Positions 1 through 5,406 of a stretch of DNA of 6,416 bases are shown in pieces. Position numbers and translations under genes: made by a program. Source of the stretch: JAAYZQ01 sp041300865 (lineage in GTDB: Bacteria; Chloroflexota; Anaerolineae; JAAYZQ01); assembly GCA_041300865.1 (NCBI GenBank), contig JBFYTF010000269.1, positions 1 through 6,416 of the forward strand, in the 5' to 3' direction. Within the stretch, counting starts at the first letter, position 1; the number at the start of each line of letters is the position of its first letter. The notes under the pieces were generated by a model, which searched no databases, was not told where the DNA came from, and saw nothing but the letters and a program-made list of their open reading frames with translations.

Positions 1-1046
1 TGGCCCTGCTCATCGTTCTAATCCTGGCCGTCGGCGTGGTGCTGGAACTCGTTGTTACCCCATCCCAGCCGGTGGCCGTGGTCAACGGCGAAAAGATCCG
101 GACAGACGTCTATCAGGACCTGGTGACCTACAAGCGCTACAACCAGTACTCGACCATCAGCAACCTGCAGGCGAGCCTGGAGCAAATCCAGAACAGCGAG
201 CAGGAGGGAAGCGAGTTCCTCGTCTCCTACTACGAGCAGCAGGTCAGCCAGCTCCAGGCCGAGCTGAGCACCCTGCCACAGCTCGCCCTCGAGGAGCTCA
301 TCGAGGACGAACTCATCCGCGAAAAGGCCGGTGCGGAGGGGATTACGGTCACCCCCGCCGACGTCGAGGAGAGCATCAAAACTGACCTGAGGAACGTGTT
401 TGCCCAGTCGCAGGAAGTGCTCACCGCCACGGAAGAGCTGCCGACGGCGACGCCCGTCCCCGACAAAGATGTGGACGAGCTCTACGAGACGATCCTGGGC
501 AACATCATGATCTCGGACAAGGCCTTCCGGGGCATCGTGCAGCGCAGCCTGCTCCGTGACGAGGTGCAGGAGCTCCTGGCCAGCGAAGTGGTGACCACCG
601 GACTCGTGGTCCAGGCGCAGCTGATCAAGACCGACACCGAGGCGGAGGCGCAGGCAGCCCTGGAGCGCATCGAAGGCGGCGAGGACTTTGCCGTGGTCGC
701 CACAGAGGTCTCCACCGACACCGCGACGGCCGAACAGGGAGGCGACCTGGGCTGGGTAACCACCGGCCAGCTGGCGTCCCGCTACGGCCAGGCAGTGGAG
801 GATGAGATGTTTGGCCTGTCGCCGGGCGAGATGAGCCTCGTCGAGAGCAATGGAGCGTTCTACGTCGTCCAGGTGCTGGCTCGCGACGAAAATGGGCCGC
901 TGCCCGAAGCCGTCCTGAACCAGCGGCAGAGCAGCGCCCTGGCCGACTGGCTGACGGAGCGCAAGGCTTCGGCCGAGGTCGAGATCGAGCGGCTCCTGGA
1001 GGAGGACCAGATACCGCCCGATCCGTTTGTGACGACAGGGTTCTAG
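1..1046 (+). CDS. PpiC/parvulin-type peptidylprolyl isomerase-like foldase, membrane-anchored (5' end missing)
   Basis: The reading frame is open from position 3, so the gene starts upstream of the window. The GTG at 36 is only an internal Val codon inside a hydrophobic stretch (ALLIVLILAVGVVLEL, positions 3-50), which looks like an N-terminal membrane anchor or signal segment. The protein therefore probably acts outside the cytoplasmic membrane in folding secreted proteins. Numbering from the GTG at 36: VVNGEKI at 15-21 is the usual opening of SurA/PrsA-like N-domains; residues 41-120 are helical and Glu/Gln-rich; the parvulin domain spans about 190-283, with the hallmark GGDLGW at 235-240 and FGLSPGEMSLV at 259-269; a charged helical tail follows to 336. 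The two histidines typical of active parvulins appear to be replaced (Ala at 194, Tyr at 276), so isomerase activity may be weak or absent and the role mainly chaperone-like. The family call is firm; the substrate is unknown. It converges on rel and shares a terminator with it. Confidence 0.85.
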   Translation, partial: ALLIVLILAVGVVLELVVTPSQPVAVVNGEKIRTDVYQDLVTYKRYNQYSTISNLQASLEQIQNSEQEGSEFLVSYYEQQVSQLQAELSTLPQLALEELIEDELIREKAGAEGITVTPADVEESIKTDLRNVFAQSQEVLTATEELPTATPVPDKDVDELYETILGNIMISDKAFRGIVQRSLLRDEVQELLASEVVTTGLVVQAQLIKTDTEAEAQAALERIEGGEDFAVVATEVSTDTATAEQGGDLGWVTTGQLASRYGQAVEDEMFGLSPGEMSLVESNGAFYVVQVLARDENGPLPEAVLNQRQSSALADWLTERKASAEVEIERLLEEDQIPPDPFVTTGF

Positions 1047-1111
1047 CTTCGTCAGGTTCGAGCAGGGCGCAGCCCTCGTCTGGGGACAGGGATTGCGGCT
1101 GGCGCGAGATC

Positions 1112-1142
1112 AAAAAAGGCCGGGATCGCCTCCCGGCCTTTT
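1112..1142. terminator. Bidirectional intrinsic terminator between the foldase gene and rel
   Basis: A perfect 12-bp inverted repeat (AAAAGGCCGGGA at 1114-1125 and TCCCGGCCTTTT at 1131-1142) encloses the 5-nt loop TCGCC. Six A's at 1112-1117 give the leftward rel transcript a six-U tract. The rightward foldase transcript gets four U's, then C and U. The hairpin begins 11 nt past the rel stop codon and about 67 nt past the foldase stop, so it fits best as the rel terminator while also stopping the convergent gene. Confidence 0.9.
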
Positions 1143-1153
1143 CTAGTTTCGCC

Positions 1154-3385
1154 TCAGTCCAGTTTCTGCAGCCTTGGGGCGGGAACAGGCCGGTGGCTGG
1201 CTTCGCGGTGGACCTCGATGACGTTTGGCAGGCGCTCGATCTTGTCCAGGATGCTCACCAACTGGTTAAAGTTGGTGATCTCGAGCGTTGCCGTCAGGGT
1301 CGCCAGGTTGGTTTTCTGCACCGAGACCGAGTTCACCTCCCGCATGTTGATCCCTTCCTCGGCGATGACGGTGGCAATGTCGCGCAGCAGCCCGTCACGG
1401 TCCCAGGCCCGGATCTTGATGACCACAGGATAGACGCGTTCCTGCCGGGTACCCCAGTCCACCTCGATCAAACGCTCGACCTCGCCCTTGCTGGTGCGGA
1501 TCAGGATGTTGGGGCAGTCCCACTTGTGGATCGTGACGCCTCGCCCGCGCGTGACGTAGCCGACGATGGGCCCCGGGTCGGTAGGTTTCGGCTTGCAGCA
1601 CTGGGCGAGCTGGATCATGAGATCGCCAACGCCCTTGACGCGTATGCCGTCGGGCGTGAGGGCCACGTCCTTCTCTTCCTCTTCGGGAAAGACCTCCTGG
1701 CTGCGGAGCTCCTGGAGGATGCGAGCGGCGACACGCTGCGAGTTGAGATCGCCAAACCCGATGGCCGCGTAAAAGTCGTCGATTGATTTGTACTCGTACA
1801 GGCGCGCGATATCCTGCATGCGGATGCCATCGGCCAGGTTGAGCCGTTTCAGCTCTCGGCGGAGTTGCTCGCGGCCGAAGGCAATATTCTCTTCGCGGTT
1901 TTGCTGCCGGAACCAGCGGCGGATCTTTTGCTTGCTCCGGGCCGAGCGGACATAGCCCAGGTCGGGACGCAGCCAGTCGCGGCTGGGGCCGCCGCGCTTG
2001 GCGGTGATGATTTCGACCTGATCGCCGCTCTTGAGCTTGGTCGTCAGGGGCACCAAGTGCCCGTTCACCCGCGCTCCACGGCAGCGGTGCCCCACCTCGG
2101 TGTGGATGTAATAGGCAAAGTCGATAGGCGTCGAACCGGCCGGCAGGTCCAGGACCTTGCCCTTGGGGCTAAAGACGTACACCCGCTCGTCGAGCAGGTC
2201 GCTCTTGATCGTGTCGACAAACTCACGGGCATCCTCCACGTCGGTGCGCCAGTCCATGAGGGAGCGCAGCCAGGCCACCTTGTTCTCGAACGCCGCGTCA
2301 CGCCGCACCCCTTCCTTGTAGCGCCAGTGGGAGGCGATGCCCAGCTCGGCGCGCCGGTGCATCTCGCGGGTGCGGATTTGGGCTTCGACGGTTTTTCCCT
2401 GGGGCCCAACCACGGCAGTGTGGAGGGACTGGTACATGTTGTCTTTCGGCGTGGCGATAAAGTCGTCAAACTGCCCCGGAATCGGCTTCCAGAGGGAATG
2501 GACGATGCCCAGGGCTGCGTAGCAATCCTGGACGCTGTCGACCACCACCCGCAGCCCGCGTACGTCATAGATCTGGTCGAACTCGACGTCCTTGCGCAGC
2601 ATTTTGCGGTAGATGCTGTAGATGTGCTTTGGCCGGCCCTCGACCTCGGCGGCGATGCCCTCCAGCCGCAGGCGTGCCTGCAGCTCGGCCGTGACGTGGT
2701 TGATATAGTTCTCGCGCTCCTCGCGGCGCTCGTCGATCATGTCCGCGATGTGGTGGTAGGTCTCGGGGTCAAAGTGCCGCAGCCCCAGGTCCTCGAGCTC
2801 CCACTTCATCGACCAGATGCCCAGGCGGTTGGCCAACGGGGCATAGATCTCGAGCGTCTCGCGGGCAATGCGCTCGCGGCGGTCAGCAGGCAGGGAGGCC
2901 AGGGTGCGCATATTGTGCAGCCGGTCGGCGAGCTTGATGAGCACGACCCGCACGTCGTCGACCATGGCCAGGAACATTTTGCGCAGGCTCTCGGCCTCCT
3001 GCGCCTCGACATCACCGCCACCCATCTTGCTCATGGTGTCGATGTAGGCAAGTTTGGTCACGCCGTCGACCATCCGGGCGACCTCTTCGTTGAACCGGGT
3101 GCGCAGGTTCTCGACGGTCCAATCGGTGTCCTCGACGACGTCATGCAACAGCCCCGCCGCCACGGCGTGATGGTCCAGCCCGAGGTCGGCCAGCATGCGC
3201 GCCACTTCGATGCAGTGCCGAACGTAGGGCTCGCCTGAAGCCCGCGTCTGCCCGGCATGAGCGACCAGGGCCTGCTCGTAGGCCCTCTGCACGAGATCGA
3301 GCTCTGCCCCGCTGAACTTGGCCTCGGCCCAGTCCAGGGGCTGATCTTCAATTATCTTGATACCGACTGTTCCTATCTCCAACAT
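1154..3385 (-). CDS. rel: Bifunctional (p)ppGpp synthetase/hydrolase (long RelA/SpoT homologue)
   Basis: This cytosolic enzyme makes the stringent-response alarmones from ATP plus GDP or GTP (releasing AMP) and degrades them (releasing PPi). The 743-aa length matches long Rel proteins. The domains in order are: HD hydrolase at about 30-190, with His57, the HD pair at 81-82, ED at 85-86 and KLADRLHNMRTL at 151-162, all apparently intact; synthetase at about 245-360, with GRPKHIYSIYRKM at 250-262, YDVRGLR at 273-279, KDNMYQSLHT at 314-323 and VEAQIRT at 333-339; TGS at 400-463; a helical linker; a conserved-cysteine module at 583-628, with CC at 596-597, His620 and Cys624; and ACT at 654-727. 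Both catalytic halves look functional. The frame stays open upstream to 3826, but that extension lies antisense to rsmD and is not Rel-like. The ATG at 3385 gives a natural N-terminus and sits directly behind a promoter. There is no Shine-Dalgarno. The gene is transcribed alone, divergent from rsmD. Confidence 0.97.
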   Translation of the reverse strand: MLEIGTVGIKIIEDQPLDWAEAKFSGAELDLVQRAYEQALVAHAGQTRASGEPYVRHCIEVARMLADLGLDHHAVAAGLLHDVVEDTDWTVENLRTRFNEEVARMVDGVTKLAYIDTMSKMGGGDVEAQEAESLRKMFLAMVDDVRVVLIKLADRLHNMRTLASLPADRRERIARETLEIYAPLANRLGIWSMKWELEDLGLRHFDPETYHHIADMIDERREERENYINHVTAELQARLRLEGIAAEVEGRPKHIYSIYRKMLRKDVEFDQIYDVRGLRVVVDSVQDCYAALGIVHSLWKPIPGQFDDFIATPKDNMYQSLHTAVVGPQGKTVEAQIRTREMHRRAELGIASHWRYKEGVRRDAAFENKVAWLRSLMDWRTDVEDAREFVDTIKSDLLDERVYVFSPKGKVLDLPAGSTPIDFAYYIHTEVGHRCRGARVNGHLVPLTTKLKSGDQVEIITAKRGGPSRDWLRPDLGYVRSARSKQKIRRWFRQQNREENIAFGREQLRRELKRLNLADGIRMQDIARLYEYKSIDDFYAAIGFGDLNSQRVAARILQELRSQEVFPEEEEKDVALTPDGIRVKGVGDLMIQLAQCCKPKPTDPGPIVGYVTRGRGVTIHKWDCPNILIRTSKGEVERLIEVDWGTRQERVYPVVIKIRAWDRDGLLRDIATVIAEEGINMREVNSVSVQKTNLATLTATLEITNFNQLVSILDKIERLPNVIEVHREASHRPVPAPRLQKLD

Positions 3386-3392
3386 CCGCGGA

Positions 3393-3421
3393 AGTATACC
3401 CGATAACCCGATTTTATGCAA
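3393..3421 (-). promoter_or_regulatory. Promoter for rel, predicted to give an almost leaderless mRNA
   Basis: Read on the minus strand, a -35-like TTGCAT (3421-3416), a 17-nt spacer and a -10 TATACT (3398-3393) precede the rel ATG at 3385. The -10 is preceded by CGGG, as in the other two promoters of the window. Standard spacing puts the transcription start at about 3386-3385, on or next to the A of the start codon. The -10 matches the consensus well; the -35 matches it only at TTG. Confidence 0.65.
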
Positions 3422-3439
3422 CCACCAGGATCGACCCAC

Positions 3440-3468
3440 TTGACCTCTTCTGCCGATGCGGGTATACT
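3440..3468 (+). promoter_or_regulatory. Promoter for rsmD
   Basis: TTGACC at 3440-3445 matches five of six bases of the sigma-70 -35 box. It is followed by exactly 17 nt and then TATACT at 3463-3468, preceded by GCGGG. The expected transcription start is about A3475, giving a leader of about 26 nt before the GTG start of rsmD at 3501. The -35 boxes of this promoter and of the opposing rel promoter lie only 18 bp apart, so one regulator bound between them could affect both genes. Confidence 0.75.
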
Positions 3469-3500
3469 TTTCGGATGCAACCAGACGCTGGACCCTCAAT

Positions 3501-4058
3501 GTGCGCGTCATAGCCGGCAGCGCCAAGGGCACCGTGCTGCAAGCAGTGCCCGGCAGCGGCACGCGCCCCATCTCGGACCGGGTCAAGGAGTCGCTGTTCA
3601 ACATCCTGGCGGGAGACGTGGAGGGCGCCCGCGTGCTGGATCTCTTTGCCGGGACGGGCAGCGTGGGCATTGAGGCCCTGAGCCGGGGGGCGGAACAAGC
3701 CACCTTCGTGGAAAAGCATCCCAAGGCAGTATCGGTCATCCGAACCAACCTGCAGCGGACGCACCTGCAGGTGCGGGCGGCCGTCGTGCAGAACGACGTC
3801 TTCAGGTTCCTGTCGGGCACGCCCACAGCCTATGACCTCGTCTACATTGCGCCGCCCCAGTACCAGGGGCTGTGGCTGAAGGCCCTCCTGGTCATCGACG
3901 AGAATCCCGGCTGGCTGGATCGGGAGGGGCTGGTGGTGGTCCAGATCTTTCCCAAGGAGCTGGAAGCGGCCGACCTGACCTACCTGCAGTTGGCCGACCA
4001 GAGACAGTACGGCAGCACCCTCCTTTGCTTCTACGAACCGGTAGCGATCTCCGGGTAA
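3501..4058 (+). CDS. rsmD: 16S rRNA (guanine(966)-N2)-methyltransferase RsmD
   Basis: RsmD methylates a guanine (G966 in E. coli numbering) of 16S rRNA during 30S assembly, using S-adenosylmethionine. From the GTG at 3501 the protein is 185 aa, the usual size, and opens MRVIAGSAKG, as RsmD proteins do, followed by TRPISDRVKESLFNIL at 21-36. The SAM-binding motif I is VLDLFAGTGSVGIEAL at 45-60. FVEKHPKA at 69-76 fits the acidic ribose-binding region. The catalytic motif IV, normally (D/N)PP(Y/F), reads APPQY at 117-121, so the expected acidic or amide residue is Ala. REGLVVVQIFPKE at 141-153 also departs from the usual Glu-containing strand. An ATG at 3456 is in frame but lies inside the predicted promoter spacer, so it is rejected as the start. 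No clear Shine-Dalgarno precedes the GTG. The fold and family are certain; full activity is less so because of motif IV. The gene stands alone, without the frequent partner coaD downstream. Confidence 0.9.
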   Translation: MRVIAGSAKGTVLQAVPGSGTRPISDRVKESLFNILAGDVEGARVLDLFAGTGSVGIEALSRGAEQATFVEKHPKAVSVIRTNLQRTHLQVRAAVVQNDVFRFLSGTPTAYDLVYIAPPQYQGLWLKALLVIDENPGWLDREGLVVVQIFPKELEAADLTYLQLADQRQYGSTLLCFYEPVAISG

Positions 4059-4096
4059 GCGCAGGGGAGTCGCTTTGCGTGGTGGCCTACGGCCGC

Positions 4097-4108
4097 TCAG
4101 CATGCTGA
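4097..4108. repeat. 12-bp perfect palindrome upstream of the HEAT gene promoter
   Basis: TCAGCATGCTGA is a perfect palindrome located 39 bp after the rsmD stop codon and 33 bp upstream of the -35 box of the next promoter. It could be an operator or part of a weak rsmD terminator, but no T-run follows it. Nearby, GGCC-TAC-GGCC (4084-4094) is a second short inverted repeat. A chance occurrence cannot be excluded. Confidence 0.3.
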
Positions 4109-4141
4109 ATTCGTTCGCCGCCCGGGCGCTGGCCCACCCCC

Positions 4142-4170
4142 TTGCACTTTTGTCCCTCATCGGGTATAAT
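4142..4170 (+). promoter_or_regulatory. Promoter for the HEAT-repeat gene
   Basis: TTGCAC at 4142-4147, a 17-nt spacer and a perfect TATAAT at 4165-4170 form a strong sigma-70-type promoter. The -10 is preceded by CGGG, as at the rel and rsmD promoters. The predicted start is near A4177, giving a leader of about 67 nt before the ATG at 4244. Confidence 0.75.
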
Positions 4171-4202
4171 GGGGCCATCACCCCTGGCTGGCGGGTGCGA
4201 AC

Positions 4203-4242
4203 GGTTAGTCCGACGCAGTCAAGACAGGATTGTGGGTTAGTC
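4203..4242 (+). repeat. Direct repeat GGTTAGTC in the HEAT gene leader
   Basis: The octamer GGTTAGTC occurs at 4203-4210 and again at 4235-4242, a 32-bp period or about three helical turns. Both copies lie inside the predicted 5' untranslated leader. The second copy ends one base before the ATG, where a ribosome binding site would be expected, so a protein or RNA contact there could control translation. The repeat is seen directly; the function is a guess. Confidence 0.4.
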
Positions 4243-4243
4243 A

Positions 4244-5272
4244 ATGGCATCGGAAGTAGTGGAATTTGCGGAACTGCTGGAGCGGATCCTGGCCAACACA
4301 GGCGCGATCCCCTTTTCCCAGCTTTACGCACTATCGGATCTCTCCCGGGAAAGGCTGCCGGCCTTTGCCGAGGCGTGCGACGTGATCGCTGCCCCCGACC
4401 GTAGACGGCTGATCCATGCCCTGGTCGAGCTGGCCGAGGCCAGCTTCCAGGTGAACTATGACGCCATCTTTCGTCATTGCCTGTCCGATCCCGACCCTGA
4501 GGTCCGGGCGACGGCCATAGACGGGTTGTGGGAAAACGAGGAGGTGCCGCTCATCGGCCGCTTTATCACCGCCCTGCGCTCCGACCCCGCGCCCCAAGTG
4601 CGAGCGGCAGCCGCGACGGCCCTGGGCCGTTTTGTGCTAGCCGGGGAGCTGGAGCGGATCGATGCGGCCATCCAGAACCGCATTATGACCGAGCTGCTGA
4701 CCATCATCCACCTGGAGGGCGAAAGCCTCGAAGTGCGCCGGCGCGCCCTCGAATCCGTCGGCTATGCCTGCACGCCAGAAACAACTGAGGCAGTGGATAC
4801 TGCGTACTACCAGGGGGACGAGCGTCTACGCCTCAGCGCCCTCGTCGCCATGGGGCGCAGCTGCGACCGGCGCTGGCAGGAGTTGATCCTGACCGAGCTC
4901 GAGAGCCCCTCGGCTGCCATGCGCTACGAGGCGGCCCAGGCCGCCGGCGAGCTCATGCTGCGCGCTGCGGTGCCCGTCCTTGCCCAGCTGATGAAGGATG
5001 ACGATCTACAGGTGCGCGACGCCACCATCTGGGCTTTGGGCCAGATCGGCGGTCCGCAGTCCAAACGGCTGCTGCTCGAGGCCTTTGAAGGGGCCGACGA
5101 GGACACGCAGGCGGTCCTGGAGGAGGCGCTGGCTGAACACGCCCTCTCGGAAGGACGGATCGAGTTCCCGCTCTATGCCGTCGAAGACAAGGACGGGGAA
5201 GACCTCGATTGGGACCAGGAAATCGACGGGGAAGACCCGAGCCCCGGCGGGCCGGACGTCGAGGATTGGTAG
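4244..5272 (+). CDS. HEAT-repeat protein of unknown function with an acidic C-terminal tail
   Basis: This is a 342-aa cytosolic protein with no signal peptide or membrane segment. An in-frame TAG at 4238-4240 lies just two codons upstream, so the ATG at 4244 is the first possible start. After a helical N-terminus (1-70), about six HEAT-type helical hairpins follow at roughly 74-99, 105-130, 146-175, 183-206, 211-238 and 243-270. Repeat signatures include SDPDPEVRATAIDGL (81-95), SDPAPQVRAAAATALG (113-128) and DDDLQVRDATIWALGQIG (252-269). HEAT arrays form curved scaffolds for protein binding. No catalytic motif is visible, and PBS-lyase-like bilin chemistry is not supported. The last 30 or so residues (313-342) are very rich in Asp and Glu with two Trp, and are probably disordered. 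The gene has its own promoter, and its neighbours do not reveal a partner. I recall similar proteins in Chloroflexota, but that is memory and not a search. Confidence 0.85.
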   Translation: MASEVVEFAELLERILANTGAIPFSQLYALSDLSRERLPAFAEACDVIAAPDRRRLIHALVELAEASFQVNYDAIFRHCLSDPDPEVRATAIDGLWENEEVPLIGRFITALRSDPAPQVRAAAATALGRFVLAGELERIDAAIQNRIMTELLTIIHLEGESLEVRRRALESVGYACTPETTEAVDTAYYQGDERLRLSALVAMGRSCDRRWQELILTELESPSAAMRYEAAQAAGELMLRAAVPVLAQLMKDDDLQVRDATIWALGQIGGPQSKRLLLEAFEGADEDTQAVLEEALAEHALSEGRIEFPLYAVEDKDGEDLDWDQEIDGEDPSPGGPDVEDW

Positions 5273-5282
5273 AGGTACCGTT

Positions 5283-5302
5283 CTCGCGCACACCAGCGCG
5301 AG
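5283..5302. repeat. GC-rich hairpin just downstream of the HEAT gene
   Basis: CTCGCGC (5283-5289) and GCGCGAG (5296-5302) form a 7-bp stem with the 6-nt loop ACACCA, starting 11 nt after the HEAT gene stop codon. The position fits a transcription end or mRNA-stabilising structure. No T-run follows, so it is not a classical intrinsic terminator. Confidence 0.4.
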
Positions 5303-5338
5303 CGCGAAACCATGGGCTTGACTTCGCCCTGATTTGCC

Positions 5339-5352
5339 GTGCCGGCCGGCAC
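5339..5352. repeat. 14-bp perfect palindrome upstream of the pyrophosphatase gene
   Basis: GTGCCGGCCGGCAC is a perfect palindrome 55 bp before the pyrophosphatase ATG. A GGCTTG at 5315-5320 and CAAGCC at 5352-5357 form a further inverted pair around it. A TTGACT at 5318-5323 resembles a -35 box, but no -10 lies at the right distance, so I do not call a promoter. The palindrome could be an operator, or could arise from GC-rich composition. Confidence 0.3.
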
Positions 5353-5406
5353 AAGCCTGGTGGTCTCGCCGGATAGCCGCCCCGGGCCACCGGCGCCAAG
5401 AAAGCC

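Noticed and set aside
36..38. GTG at 36 as the start of the foldase gene
   Set aside because: The frame is open to the window edge and the hydrophobic segment continues upstream of it, so the codon is internal.
1047..1111. Search for a small gene or RNA between the foldase stop and the terminator
   Set aside because: I see no start/stop pair of note, promoter or structure apart from the terminator hairpin.
1865..3238. A 457-codon open frame on the plus strand, antisense to rel
   Set aside because: It mirrors the rel coding frame, is rich in Val/Asp/Gly/His/Gln typical of reverse-complement GC-rich codons, and has no recognisable domain. Rel on the other strand is unmistakable.
3456..3500. 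In-frame ATG at 3456 as the rsmD start
   Set aside because: It lies inside the promoter spacer, upstream of the predicted transcription start. The GTG at 3501 gives the canonical RsmD N-terminus.
3386..3826. N-terminal extension of rel up to the ATG at 3826
   Set aside because: These 147 residues are antisense to rsmD, rich in Arg/Ser/Thr/Cys, and unlike any Rel N-terminus. The promoter sits directly before the ATG at 3385.
3414..4331. A 305-codon minus-strand frame covering rsmD and the next intergenic region
   Set aside because: It lies antisense to rsmD, spans two promoters pointing the other way, and has no protein-family features.
5318..5346. TTGACT as a -35 box of a pyrophosphatase promoter
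   Set aside because: At 16-18 nt downstream the sequence is GC-only (GCCGGC), with no TATA-like -10 box.
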